Origin: Candidatus Melainabacteria bacterium
GTDB taxonomy: Bacteria; Cyanobacteriota; Vampirovibrionia; Gastranaerophilales; Gastranaerophilaceae
DNA length: 37,617 bases
Direction: 5' to 3'
NCBI GenBank assembly: GCA_003258795.1
Contig: QHMH01000016.1
Span: 1-37,617 of the forward strand
Below, piece by piece: positions 1 through 9,074 of the stretch. The first letter of the stretch is position 1; the number at the start of each line of letters is the position of its first letter. The notes below the pieces were generated by a model. The model was not told the DNA's origin, made no database searches, and saw only the letters and a list, made by a program, of their open reading frames with translations. Position numbers and translations under genes: made by a program.

Positions 1-1400
<1,400 letters not shown>

Positions 1401-1419
1401 CAGAAAGTTTATGTCCTTC

Positions 1420-1444
1420 GTCTACGTGCGGCTCGCACATAGAC
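1420..1444 (-). other. Leader RNA hairpin just upstream of 16S
   Basis: On the transcribed strand GTCTATGTGCG and CGCACGTAGAC form an 11-bp stem with one G.U pair and a 3-base AGC loop. It lies about 20 bases before the mature 16S 5' end. It is GC-rich compared with the surrounding leader. By position it could be a processing or assembly element of the pre-rRNA; that role is inferred. Confidence 0.65.
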
Positions 1445-1650
1445 TGCTCGACTTCAATTTAAACACTAGCTTACGCTTGTGAATTTTGTCCAAAAATCAT
1501 TTTTTGTTGAATCAACAAGTATATTATTTTCGTTTTCAGTTATTCTGTTTTCAATGTTCATTTTTTACGACGACAAAACTTTTAATTTTGTTCCCGTGAA
1601 ATCTTTTTTTCTTGAGTTTTCAAAACCTTCCGTTTAACTCGGTAATTATT

Positions 1651-1678
1651 ATTCTATTCACTCAATTTTCTTTGTCAA
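1651..1678 (-). promoter_or_regulatory. Probable rrn promoter
   Basis: On the minus strand a perfect -35 (TTGACA, complement of 1673-1678) is followed after 16 bases by TAGAAT (complement of 1651-1656). The predicted start is near 1644, giving a leader of about 245 bases. This is the best sigma-70 match in the gap between rRNA and rlmB. The rest of 1401-1944 is AT-rich, holds no credible ORF, and may contain a second, more distal rrn promoter around 1744-1775. Confidence 0.7.
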
Positions 1679-1743
1679 GCATTTATTTTTATTTTTTCTT
1701 AAAATTTTTATTTAATGTTCGATGTACACTCTTTATCGAGGAC

Positions 1744-1762
1744 AAGTATTATAATAATACTT
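1744..1762. repeat. Perfect 8-bp inverted repeat upstream of rrn promoter
   Basis: AAGTATTA, three bases, TAATACTT. On the minus strand the repeat contains TATAAT and is preceded by TTGATT, with a long 19-base spacer, so it may overlap a second rrn promoter or be an operator. AT-rich context makes a chance palindrome possible. Confidence 0.4.
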
Positions 1763-1841
1763 CAATTTTAAAAATCAACTATTTTTTTTAAATATTTTTC
1801 ACTTTTTTTAATTTTTTTTAAAATATAGCCAAGTTCGCCTA

Positions 1842-1869
1842 TTGACAGCTTTTTTCAAGTTTACATTAT
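1842..1869 (+). promoter_or_regulatory. Candidate rlmB-rpoD promoter
   Basis: TTGACA at 1842-1847 is followed after 16 bases by CATTAT (4 of 6 to TATAAT). A second -10 candidate, TATAAT, stands alone at 1891-1896. Either would drive the rlmB-rpoD pair. Confidence 0.45.
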
Positions 1870-1944
1870 TTAATGTTCTATTATATATGTTATAATATTT
1901 CAAAGTTAATTACTTAGTATTTCTTTTAAGGAGAGCATGAAGAC

Positions 1945-2700
1945 ATGGAAACTTCAGATTATATTTTTGGCAAAAATGCAGTTATAGAGGCATTAACCTC
2001 TAACAACAGAGATATCAACAAAATTTTTATATCAAAAAACTTGCATAGTGATGCTAAACTGAACAAAATAAAAGAACTCGCTCTTCAAAATAATATAGTT
2101 TTTCAATTTGTATCTAAAGAAAAGTTCATGCCATTTAACGAGTTTAATCATCAAGGAGTCATGGCTCAAGTTTCTCCAATAAAATATACAGAACTTGATG
2201 ATTTTTTGTCTATGGAGCATGACAGTGCTTCAGTTGTCGTTCTGGATGGAGTTGAAGATCCGCACAATCTTGGCGCAATCATAAGGACATGCGTTTGTGC
2301 TGGTGTTGAGGCAATAATTATTCCGACGAGAAGAAATGCTCAAATCAACTCTATTGTTGAGAAAACCTCTGCAGGAGCGATAAATCATATAAAAATAATA
2401 AAAGTTAACAGTCTTGTTAATGCAATTCAAAAATTAAAAAAATCCGACTGGTGGATAATTGCTACTGATGCTTCAGCGAATGATAATTATTATAACGTTG
2501 ATTATAATAATATGAATTTTGCACTTGTCATGGGTGCAGAGCATGCTGGAGTTTCAAAATCTATAATTAAACTTTCTGACATGCTTGTCAAAATCCCAAT
2601 GATGAAAGATTTTAATTCACTTAACGTTTCAAACGCATTAAGTATTATCATTTTTGAAACTGTAAGACAAAAAAACATTAACAACGCAAAGAAAATGTAG
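1945..2700 (+). CDS. rlmB: 23S rRNA (guanosine-2'-O-)-methyltransferase RlmB / TrmH-family
   Basis: A 251-residue SpoU/TrmH (SPOUT) methyltransferase. The N-terminal ~75 residues (YIFGKNAVIEAL, then FNHQGVMAQV) match the SpoU substrate-binding domain. The catalytic domain follows with its three motifs: DGVEDPHNLGAIIRT, the FALVMGAEHAGVS loop, and IPMMKDFNSLNVSNALSI, which together form the knotted SAM pocket. The family member RlmB methylates G2251 of the 23S P-loop; other members modify tRNA, so the exact target is inferred. The start is chosen at ATG 1945 because AAGGAGAG lies at 1928-1935. The stop is 26 bases before the sigma-factor start, so the two genes are probably co-transcribed. Confidence 0.9.
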   Translation: METSDYIFGKNAVIEALTSNNRDINKIFISKNLHSDAKLNKIKELALQNNIVFQFVSKEKFMPFNEFNHQGVMAQVSPIKYTELDDFLSMEHDSASVVVLDGVEDPHNLGAIIRTCVCAGVEAIIIPTRRNAQINSIVEKTSAGAINHIKIIKVNSLVNAIQKLKKSDWWIIATDASANDNYYNVDYNNMNFALVMGAEHAGVSKSIIKLSDMLVKIPMMKDFNSLNVSNALSIIIFETVRQKNINNAKKM

Positions 2701-2726
2701 TACAATTAAATCAATTGGAGAAACAA

Positions 2727-3695
2727 ATGTCAGATACACATATAGATTTTAATCCTAATGAAATACAAGAAGATAAAGAAGACGAAGATATTTTGGAAAC
2801 TTTGTCTCCAAAAACTGATGACAATTTAACATCTGCAACTTCTGATGATTCTGTTAGAATTTACCTACAACAAATAGGAAAAATTCCTTTGTTATCGCAT
2901 GAAGAGGAAATTGCAATATCTAAAAAAATTCAAGAAGAACATTGCGAAATATCCAAAAACATTTTAGTCAATGCAAATTTACGACTTGTTGTTAGTATTG
3001 CAAAAAAATATATAGGTAGAGGTCTTTCTTTGCTCGATCTTATTCAAGAGGGAAATATGGGACTAATGAAGGCTGCCGAAAGATTTGACTATACAAAAGG
3101 TTACAAGTTTTCAACCTATGCAACATGGTGGATTCAACAATCTATAACAAGAGCTATTGCAGATAAAGCGAGAATGATAAGACTTCCAATTCACCTTATT
3201 GATTCTTTGAACAAAATAAAAAAAGCAACAATTGATTTAACAACAGAACTTGGAAGAACGCCAACAAAACAAGAGATTGCATATAGACTTGGCTATTCTA
3301 CAAGTAAACTTGCAAGTTTAATAAAATCAGCTCAAACTACCATCAGCATTGAAGCTCCAGCAGGACAAAAAAAGGAAGAAGAAGATGGTGCAAAAATTGG
3401 GGATTATATTGTTGATGAAAACACTATCGCACCTGAAGCAAGAGTTTCACAAGAAAATCTTTTGGGAGAAGTTAGAGAAATGCTTAATAAATTAAGCCCA
3501 AGAGAAAAAGAAGTTTTAATTCTACGTTATGGTCTTGATAGAAATGGCACCAAAAAGACACTTGATGAAATCGGTATGCAATATGGAGTATCAAGAGAAA
3601 GAATCAGACAGATTGAAAATCGTGCGATATCGAAACTCAAAAAAATGTGCAAAAATGGAGAAGAGCATAGAGAGCTAAAAAACTACTTTGGATAA
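2727..3695 (+). CDS. rpoD: RNA polymerase primary sigma factor (sigma-70, RpoD/SigA)
   Basis: A 322-residue sigma-70 family protein. An acidic N-terminal stretch (about residues 8-30) stands in place of a full region 1.1. Region 1.2 is DSVRIYLQQIGKIPLLSHEE. Regions 2.1-2.4 include NLRLVVSIAKKY, LLDLIQEGNMGLMKAAERFD, YKFSTYATWWIQQSITRAI and KARMIRLPIH. Region 3 follows. Region 4 (LSPREKEVLILRYGL, then GVSRERIRQIENRAISKLK) recognises the -35 box. The invariant region 2.4 fits a housekeeping sigma, although cyanobacteria also have closely similar group 2 sigmas. I place the start at ATG 2727 because GGAG sits at 2717-2720. A TTG at 2715 in the same frame would overlap that ribosome-binding site. 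Confidence 0.93.
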   Translation: MSDTHIDFNPNEIQEDKEDEDILETLSPKTDDNLTSATSDDSVRIYLQQIGKIPLLSHEEEIAISKKIQEEHCEISKNILVNANLRLVVSIAKKYIGRGLSLLDLIQEGNMGLMKAAERFDYTKGYKFSTYATWWIQQSITRAIADKARMIRLPIHLIDSLNKIKKATIDLTTELGRTPTKQEIAYRLGYSTSKLASLIKSAQTTISIEAPAGQKKEEEDGAKIGDYIVDENTIAPEARVSQENLLGEVREMLNKLSPREKEVLILRYGLDRNGTKKTLDEIGMQYGVSRERIRQIENRAISKLKKMCKNGEEHRELKNYFG

Positions 3696-3715
3696 GAAAA
3701 TGCATTTTAAATACA

Positions 3716-3770
3716 AAGGCGGGGACAAATATAAAATTTTGTCCCCGCCTTGTTATCAATTTTTATTTTA
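3716..3770. terminator. Hairpin terminator between convergent rpoD and thrS
   Basis: AAGGCGGGGACAAA (3716-3729) and TTTGTCCCCGCCTT (3738-3751) form a perfect 14-bp stem with an 8-base loop. A T-rich tail (ATTTTTATTTTA) follows on the plus strand. It lies between the stops of rpoD and thrS. The plus-strand tail favours termination of rlmB-rpoD; it may also stop thrS transcripts. Confidence 0.85.
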
Positions 3771-5550
3771 TTGTTTCTTTTCCTTTTGTTGCTATTTCAT
3801 TTTCAAGCTTTGATACAAAGTCATCTACTGAATAAGTTCCAATAGGTCCAATCCCTCTTGCTCTTACTGAAACAGTGTTTGCTTCTATTTCCTTATCTCC
3901 AACAACGCAAACATAAGGAACTTTTTTATCTTGAAGGTTATCTCTTATTTTATAGTTCATGCTTTCTGATCTATCATCAAGCAATACTCTTAAACCTTTT
4001 TCTCTCATCTTTTTGTATATTTTTTCCGCAAAGTCAGCATGTTTTTCGGTACTTACTGGAACAATTGCAACTTGTGTTGGGGCAAGCCATGTTGGGAACG
4101 CTCCTGCGTAATGTTCTATCAATATACCATGGAATCTTTCCATTGAACCAAATATTACCCTATGCAACATTACAGGAGTCTTTAATTGTCCATCTCTATC
4201 TTGATACTTAATATCAAATCTTTCAGGCAAATTGAAGTCAAGTTGGATTGTAGCACATTGCCATGTTCTGCCTATTGCATCTTTTATCTTGAAGTCAATT
4301 TTTGGTCCATAGAACGCTCCATCGCCTTCATTTATTTCATAGCTCATGCCTCTTCTGTCCATTGCTTCTTTTAATCCGGCTTCAGCTCTGTTCCAATTTT
4401 CAATTTCACCTACGTAGCTTTCTGGTCTTGTAGAAAGTTCAACTTCAAACTTCATTCCAAATATATCCATTGTATCTGCAACGAAATCAATAATTGCATT
4501 GATTTCATCAACCAGTTGTTCCGGCGTACAGAAAATATGTGCATCATCTTGTGTAAAACCTTGAACTCTTGTCAATCCTGATAACGCTCCAGATTTTTCT
4601 TTTCTATATACCGTACCAAGTTCTGCCATTCTTAATGGCAAAGAACGATATGAATGTCTATTTGCTTGATATATTAAAATGTGGAACGGACAGTTCATTG
4701 GTTTTACAATATATTGTTCATCATCTTCATTTTCTTTTTGAATAAAGAACATATTTTCTTTGTAGTGATCAATGTGTCCTGAAATTTCCCACAATTTTGA
4801 TTTTGCAAGCTGAGGTGTTTGAACTATAACATAACCTCTTTTCCTATGTTCACTTCTCCAATAATTTTCAATTTCTTCTCTAACTGTATAAAGATTTGGA
4901 TGCCATAATACAAGCCCGCCACCAATTTCTTCTCTTACTGAGAATAAATCAAGTTTTGTTCCAAGTTTTCTGTGATCTCTTTTTTCTGCTTCTTCTAAAA
5001 AGTTTAAATAATCTGACAATTCTTCTTTTGTCCAAAATGCAGTTGCATAAATTCTTTGAAGCATTTTGTTCTTTTCATTACCTCTCCAATATGCACCCGC
5101 AACTTTTAAAAGTTTTATCGCATTTGCTTTCATAAAGGATGTTGATGGAAGGTGTGGACCTGCACATAAATCATTAAATAGTACATTTCCCTCTTTATCT
5201 TTTGTTAGATAAAGAGTAGGATTGTCATTTCTATGTTCTTCCAACAATTCTGCTTTATAAATTTCACCTTGTGCTTTAAACTCCGCAATTTTTGCATCTA
5301 CATCTTCTACGTTATATTTTTCAAAATAAAGGTTTTGTTTTAAAATTTCCTTCATTTTTTCTTCAATTTTAACCAAATCTTCTTGTGTAAACGCATGACC
5401 ATCCGTCAAATCAAAATCATAATAAAAACCTGTATCCGTTGCAGGACCTATTGCAAGCTTTGCTTGTGGGAACAGACTTTGTACTGCCTGAGCCATAATG
5501 TGTGATGCTGAATGTCGTAAAACATGTAAGTTTTCTTTGGTCTTTTCCAT
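3763..5550 (-). CDS. thrS: Threonyl-tRNA synthetase lacking the TGS domain
   Basis: A 595-residue class II synthetase that charges tRNA-Thr. The editing domain carries HSASH (H13, H17) and LCAGPH (C129, H133). The catalytic core has the zinc ligands C287 (KPMNCPFH), H338 (DDAHIF) and H463 (MLHRVIFGSMERF), with motif 2 around RMAELGTVYRKE. The anticodon-binding domain begins at APTQVAIVPV. E. coli ThrRS has about 60 more N-terminal residues forming a TGS domain; here the protein starts directly at the editing domain. ATG 5550 is preceded by AGAGGATTAT, and the upstream sequence runs straight into a promoter-like region, so the TGS domain has not simply been missed by a start error. Confidence 0.95.
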   Translation of the reverse strand: MEKTKENLHVLRHSASHIMAQAVQSLFPQAKLAIGPATDTGFYYDFDLTDGHAFTQEDLVKIEEKMKEILKQNLYFEKYNVEDVDAKIAEFKAQGEIYKAELLEEHRNDNPTLYLTKDKEGNVLFNDLCAGPHLPSTSFMKANAIKLLKVAGAYWRGNEKNKMLQRIYATAFWTKEELSDYLNFLEEAEKRDHRKLGTKLDLFSVREEIGGGLVLWHPNLYTVREEIENYWRSEHRKRGYVIVQTPQLAKSKLWEISGHIDHYKENMFFIQKENEDDEQYIVKPMNCPFHILIYQANRHSYRSLPLRMAELGTVYRKEKSGALSGLTRVQGFTQDDAHIFCTPEQLVDEINAIIDFVADTMDIFGMKFEVELSTRPESYVGEIENWNRAEAGLKEAMDRRGMSYEINEGDGAFYGPKIDFKIKDAIGRTWQCATIQLDFNLPERFDIKYQDRDGQLKTPVMLHRVIFGSMERFHGILIEHYAGAFPTWLAPTQVAIVPVSTEKHADFAEKIYKKMREKGLRVLLDDRSESMNYKIRDNLQDKKVPYVCVVGDKEIEANTVSVRARGIGPIGTYSVDDFVSKLENEIATKGKETIK

Positions 5551-5574
5551 ATAATCCTCTTTTCTTCTCTTTTT

Positions 5575-5604
5575 ATATTAAAGCACTAACAAGTAATAAA
5601 ACAA
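5575..5604 (-). promoter_or_regulatory. Candidate thrS promoter
   Basis: On the minus strand TTGTTT (complement of 5599-5604), 18 bases, then TAATAT (complement of 5575-5580), about 25 bases before the thrS start. It is a weak match, but it lies in the only gap available. Confidence 0.4.
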
Positions 5605-5611
5605 TCTTTAA

Positions 5612-6064
5612 CTATACAACTTGTGGTTGTGCCTCAAGCTCTCTTCTTATGTCATCAACAGAAACATGAACCGTTGGAGAGTTTTCGTCTTTTTTAAGAT
5701 AAACATCTTTTATTCCAGATTGAACAATAAATCTTTTACATAAAATGCATATTATATTATGCCCCCAAATGTACATTGTTGCACCCTTACATCTATCTTG
5801 ACCTGCCTGTATAATCGCATTTTGCTCTGCATGGATTGAACGACAAGTTTCGTATCGTGTCCCAGATGGAATATTGTTTTTTATTCTGAAACACTCTCCC
5901 CTTTCATAACAAGATTCTACCTTCGATGGAGTTCCATTATATCCAGTTGCTTTAATCTTTTTATCTTCTCCAACAATAACTGCCCCAACATTTGCTCGAA
6001 GACAGTTTGAACGGCTTGAGCATGTTTTCGCTAAATCTAAAAAATATTCTTCCCAACTTTTCAT
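5612..6064 (-). CDS. dCMP deaminase family protein (zinc-dependent)
   Basis: A 150-residue cytidine/deoxycytidylate deaminase fold protein. The zinc site is visible as HAE (H78-A79-E80, in CRSIHAEQNAI) plus C106 and C109 in IICILC. The N-terminal ANVGAVIVGEDKKIKATGYN matches the dCMP deaminase/ComEB family, which makes dUMP from dCMP for thymidylate synthesis. The proline that normally precedes the first cysteine (PCxxC) is isoleucine here, so substrate and activity are less certain than the fold. ATG 6064 has AGAGGA about nine bases upstream. The gene lies 61 bases upstream of thrS on the same strand and is divergent from the fliI-type gene. Confidence 0.8.
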   Translation of the reverse strand: MKSWEEYFLDLAKTCSSRSNCLRANVGAVIVGEDKKIKATGYNGTPSKVESCYERGECFRIKNNIPSGTRYETCRSIHAEQNAIIQAGQDRCKGATMYIWGHNIICILCKRFIVQSGIKDVYLKKDENSPTVHVSVDDIRRELEAQPQVV

Positions 6065-6091
6065 TTTTAATATCCTCTTTAAACATTCAAA

Positions 6092-6121
6092 ATTATATCA
6101 TAATTTTTAGACATTTTTCAA
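6092..6121 (-). promoter_or_regulatory. Promoter of the dCMP deaminase gene
   Basis: On the minus strand TTGAAA (complement of 6116-6121), an 18-base spacer and TATAAT (complement of 6092-6097). The start would lie about 20 bases upstream of the AGAGGA site. Confidence 0.6.
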
Positions 6122-6138
6122 AAATATGTTAATATAAT
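6108..6138 (+). promoter_or_regulatory. Candidate fliI promoter with -10 next to the start codon
   Basis: TAGACA (6108-6113, 5 of 6 to the -35 consensus), 19 bases, TATAAT (6133-6138), then only three bases before ATG 6142. No Shine-Dalgarno sequence is present, so the transcript may be leaderless. It overlaps the divergent deaminase promoter. Confidence 0.4.
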
Positions 6139-6141
6139 AAT

Positions 6142-7491
6142 ATGGAACTTCAAGAAATAGATAACTCAATTGAAAATTTAAGACAAAAAACTGATAAAAT
6201 CCTTAGTGAAACAAACCTTTATCAATTTAAAGGAACCGTTTCAAAGCTTTTAGGATTAACTGTTGAAGTAAAATTGCCAGGATTGAAAATTGGTGATCTT
6301 TGCTATATTGAAACAGCCAATGGTGAAAAAAAACCTGCTGAAGTAGTTGCATTTAAAGGCGATGTCGCTCAATTGCTCCTATTACTTGATGGTAACGGTA
6401 TTGGTCAAGGTTGTCTTGTTACATCATCATTTAAACCAATATATATCCCCGTTGGAGATTTTCTCCTCGGAAGATTGATAAACCCTATGGGCGAACCAAT
6501 GGATGGGCGTCCATTGCCACTTGATGAAGCTCAATGGATTCCGATAGAAGGTCCTCCTCCTGGTCCTTTTGAAAGACCAATTATCACCGAAATGTTTTCA
6601 ACTGGTGTTAGAGCAATAGACTCTTGTCTAACTTTTGGTTGCGGTCAACGTATGGGCTTGTTTGCAGGATCTGGGGTTGGTAAAAGTACTCTTCTTGGTA
6701 TGATTGCAAGAAATTCAGATGCAGAGGTAAACGTTGTAGCTCTAATTGGAGAACGTGGAAGAGAAGTTAAAGAATTTATAGAAGATGCTTTGGGAGAAGA
6801 AGGTATGTCAAGATCAGTGCTCGTTTGCGCAACTGGTGACCAGCCACCTCTTATTAGACAAAAAGCTCTACTTACAGCAACAGCCGTTTGTGAATATTTT
6901 AGAGATAAAGGTAAAAAAGTCTTTCTAATGACTGATACAATAACTCGTTGTGCTATGGCTGGCAGAGAAGTTGGTTTGTCCATTGGAGAACCTCCAACAA
7001 TGAAAGGATATCCTCCTTCAATTTTCTCTTGGCTTCAAAAAGTTTTAGAAAGAGCTGGAAACAGCCCTAAAGGTTCAATTACCGCCTTTTATACCGTTCT
7101 TATGGAAGGTGATGATATAAATGACCCTATCGTTGATACGGTTAGAGGTATCACAGATGGTCACATTTTCTTATCAAGAAAAGTCGCCGAAGCTAACCAC
7201 TATCCGGCTATCGACGTACTTGGAAGTATTTCAAGGCTTATGAGTGCTATCGCAAGCCCAGAACATAAAGCTGCTGCTGCCAAAATGAGAAAAATTCTTG
7301 CAATGTACAGAGAAAACAAAGATTTGATTGACGTTGGTATGTATCAACCTGGTTCAAACCCTAAACTTGACATTGCAATACAAATGATTGATCAAGTAAA
7401 TGGGTTCTTACAACAACGAACAACAGAGAGTGTTAATATGCAAAACACCATTGATACCCTAATAAATATGATGTCAGGTGTAGATATTTAA
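6142..7491 (+). CDS. fliI: FliI/YscN-family flagellar or type III export ATPase
   Basis: A 449-residue F1-beta-like ATPase. It has an N-terminal beta-barrel (about 25-100), the linker LGRLINPMGEPMDGRP, and a Walker A motif FAGSGVGKST (K181). The GERGREVKEF block carries the catalytic glutamate (E204), and a Walker B strand VFLMTD ends at D265. The FliI/YscN/HrcN signature MKGYPPSIFSWLQKVLERAG and the C-terminal helical domain are intact. The length is normal for FliI (about 440). The family powers unfolding and export of flagellin or type III secretion substrates. No other flagellar or secretion gene lies nearby, so FliI versus injectisome ATPase cannot be decided from context. No ribosome-binding site precedes ATG 6142; the first ~20 residues may be the FliH-binding helix. 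Confidence 0.88.
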   Translation: MELQEIDNSIENLRQKTDKILSETNLYQFKGTVSKLLGLTVEVKLPGLKIGDLCYIETANGEKKPAEVVAFKGDVAQLLLLLDGNGIGQGCLVTSSFKPIYIPVGDFLLGRLINPMGEPMDGRPLPLDEAQWIPIEGPPPGPFERPIITEMFSTGVRAIDSCLTFGCGQRMGLFAGSGVGKSTLLGMIARNSDAEVNVVALIGERGREVKEFIEDALGEEGMSRSVLVCATGDQPPLIRQKALLTATAVCEYFRDKGKKVFLMTDTITRCAMAGREVGLSIGEPPTMKGYPPSIFSWLQKVLERAGNSPKGSITAFYTVLMEGDDINDPIVDTVRGITDGHIFLSRKVAEANHYPAIDVLGSISRLMSAIASPEHKAAAAKMRKILAMYRENKDLIDVGMYQPGSNPKLDIAIQMIDQVNGFLQQRTTESVNMQNTIDTLINMMSGVDI

Positions 7492-7546
7492 TTTTAAAGT
7501 CTATTCAATAACATTAGCATCTACTAAAGTTAAAAGATCTAAACAT

Positions 7547-7579
7547 AAAAAAAGAGCCGTCCTTTCAGAACGACCCTTT
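7547..7579 (-). terminator. Rho-independent terminator of the prepilin gene
   Basis: On the minus strand AAAGGGTCGT and ACGGCTCTTT pair over 10 bp (two G.U pairs) around a 9-base loop, followed by a run of seven T (complement of 7547-7553). On the plus strand the wobbles become mismatches, so it acts on the minus strand. Confidence 0.8.
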
Positions 7580-7606
7580 CTTATATCTTGTTAATTTCTT
7601 TCGAAA

Positions 7607-8143
7607 TTAGCTTTGTCTCAAGATAAGTTCACCAGCTGTATTTGCTGCTGGAGATGCTTGTCTCTTGTACAATTTGATTGTATATTGGTCTCTCAAAGTA
7701 CCATTGTTGTAAAGTGAAGAATCATCACCCAATGTGTTAGGACCTTTTTTACCGTTAACGTCGATTGTAGCTTCGCAAGGATCAGCTTCTGTACAACCTG
7801 TTTGAGTTGTATCAACTGTCATTGAAGTACCGTCGTTGAAGTAAACAGTGTTACCATCTTGTCCTACAACGTTCATTCTGTTGTAGATGAATCCTACCCA
7901 ACCAGTACCAGTTGAATCTTCAGATGATCCACCAGCAGAAATAGTTGAGAAGTCAACACCGTCCAAAGCAAAGTTCATTGAAATTGCTTGGTTCAATACT
8001 GACATCATCTTTTTGTAAGATGATTTGATTTCAGAATCGTTAGTTTTTTGCATCAATGTAGGGATAGTCATAGCAGCAACTACGCCGATGATACCCAAAG
8101 TGATAAGAACTTCAGCCAATGTGAAACCTAATTTTTTAAACAT
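7607..8143 (-). CDS. Type IV pilin-like / type II secretion pseudopilin
   Basis: A 178-residue protein with a textbook class III signal: MFKKLG, cleavage, then FTLAEVLITLGIIGVVAAM, with glutamate at +5 and the hydrophobic helix continuing. It should be processed by prepilin peptidase and assemble into a pilus or pseudopilus. The remaining ~130 residues are polar and glycine/threonine-rich, with two cysteines (TGCTEADPC) that could form the pilin disulfide loop. A conserved fold is expected, but the type (major, minor or secretion pseudopilin) is unclear. I start at ATG 8143, since AAAGGTGG lies six to eight bases upstream; a GTG four codons earlier would sit inside that site. The gene is monocistronic, with its own promoter and terminator, and its codon use is less AT-rich than that of its neighbours, which suggests high expression. 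Confidence 0.88.
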   Translation of the reverse strand: MFKKLGFTLAEVLITLGIIGVVAAMTIPTLMQKTNDSEIKSSYKKMMSVLNQAISMNFALDGVDFSTISAGGSSEDSTGTGWVGFIYNRMNVVGQDGNTVYFNDGTSMTVDTTQTGCTEADPCEATIDVNGKKGPNTLGDDSSLYNNGTLRDQYTIKLYKRQASPAANTAGELILRQS

Positions 8144-8170
8144 AATGTTTTCCACCTTTCGTTTTGTGTT

Positions 8171-8235
8171 GTTCCCTTTTTGAGAACATGTAACTTATAC
8201 CATAATGTTTTAACAGAGTTTTTTTCAAATGTCAA
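8171..8235 (-). promoter_or_regulatory. Prepilin promoter and 5' UTR hairpin
   Basis: On the minus strand a perfect TTGACA (complement of 8230-8235) is followed after 17 bases by TAAAAC (complement of 8207-8212). An alternative extended -10, TGGTATAAG, lies further on. The leader contains GTTCTC-AAAAA-GGGAAC (8171-8187), a 6-bp hairpin about 30 bases before the start codon that could stabilise the mRNA or protect its 5' end. The hairpin's role is inferred. Confidence 0.55.
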
Positions 8236-8255
8236 GCACTTTTTGTAAACATATT

Positions 8256-9032
8256 TTACTGATTTGACGAATATTTTCGTTTAATTTCTGTAATTTTTCC
8301 TGTTTTTCGCATCTCTTCAAGAATCCCATTAACTCTGTTTTGCAGCGATTTTGAATAGTCAGTTTTTCTAAATCCTATTGCATATGGCTCTCTTGTAAAT
8401 TTTTTACTCAACATTCTAAAACTGCCGTTGTCTGCGTAAGAAGTAAGTATTGTATCATCAGAAACTATTGCATCAGCTTGTCCACTCTTTAACATCTCAA
8501 ATGCTACAGGGTAGGTCTTTGCTCCCATTACATGTGCCATAGGTGCAACTACACGAAGATTCTTCTCTGCAGTTGATCCAAATACAACTATAACTTTTTT
8601 ATTATTTAAGTCTGATATTGTCTTTATGTCACTTTTTACTGGAACAAGAGCCGTTTGACCCGCTATATAATATGGTGTCGAAAAATCAATTACTGCTTCT
8701 CTTTGAGGTGTTATAGACATGGTTGCTATCACCATATCTGCTTTGCCTGAACTTAATATTAACAATCTATTTGATGAGTCAACAATTACAAATTCCGCTT
8801 TTTTCTCATCCCCCAAAAGGGATTTTGCGATATACTTCGCTATATCTATATCTATTCCTTTTAGTTCCCCATTTTCTTCAAAGCCAAACGGTCTTGTATC
8901 ATTTTTTACTCCGAATACTACTTTGTCATTCGCCTTAATGCTTTCTAAATCTGACATTTCAGATTTTTTACATCCGCTTAACAAAACTACAAAAAGCATA
9001 AGAAATATTAAAAAAAATATATTTTTCTTCAT
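8256..9032 (-). CDS. Amino-acid ABC transporter substrate-binding lipoprotein (family 3)
   Basis: A 258-residue lipoprotein. The signal helix ends in the lipobox LLSG|C (C21). The rest is a family 3 solute-binding protein: FGVKNDTRPFGFEENGELKG at the start of lobe 1, GIDIDIAKYIA, the family signature ADMVIATMSITPQREAVIDF, PYYIAGQTALVP, and DAIVSDD in lobe 2. Family members deliver polar amino acids such as glutamine to ABC permeases; the ligand cannot be read from sequence. No permease or ATPase gene is nearby, so it either serves a transporter encoded elsewhere or acts as an orphan sensor. ATG 9032 is preceded by GAGGTAG. The gene is 42 bases downstream of the flavoprotein gene. Confidence 0.88.
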   Translation of the reverse strand: MKKNIFFLIFLMLFVVLLSGCKKSEMSDLESIKANDKVVFGVKNDTRPFGFEENGELKGIDIDIAKYIAKSLLGDEKKAEFVIVDSSNRLLILSSGKADMVIATMSITPQREAVIDFSTPYYIAGQTALVPVKSDIKTISDLNNKKVIVVFGSTAEKNLRVVAPMAHVMGAKTYPVAFEMLKSGQADAIVSDDTILTSYADNGSFRMLSKKFTREPYAIGFRKTDYSKSLQNRVNGILEEMRKTGKITEIKRKYSSNQ

Positions 9033-9074
9033 AATAAACTACCTCGCTTTTGGCATTGTATCACAAATCTTTTT

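Noticed and set aside
2032..2705. Minus-strand ORFs opposite rlmB
   Set aside because: They are short shadows of a clearly coding plus-strand gene, without start signals.
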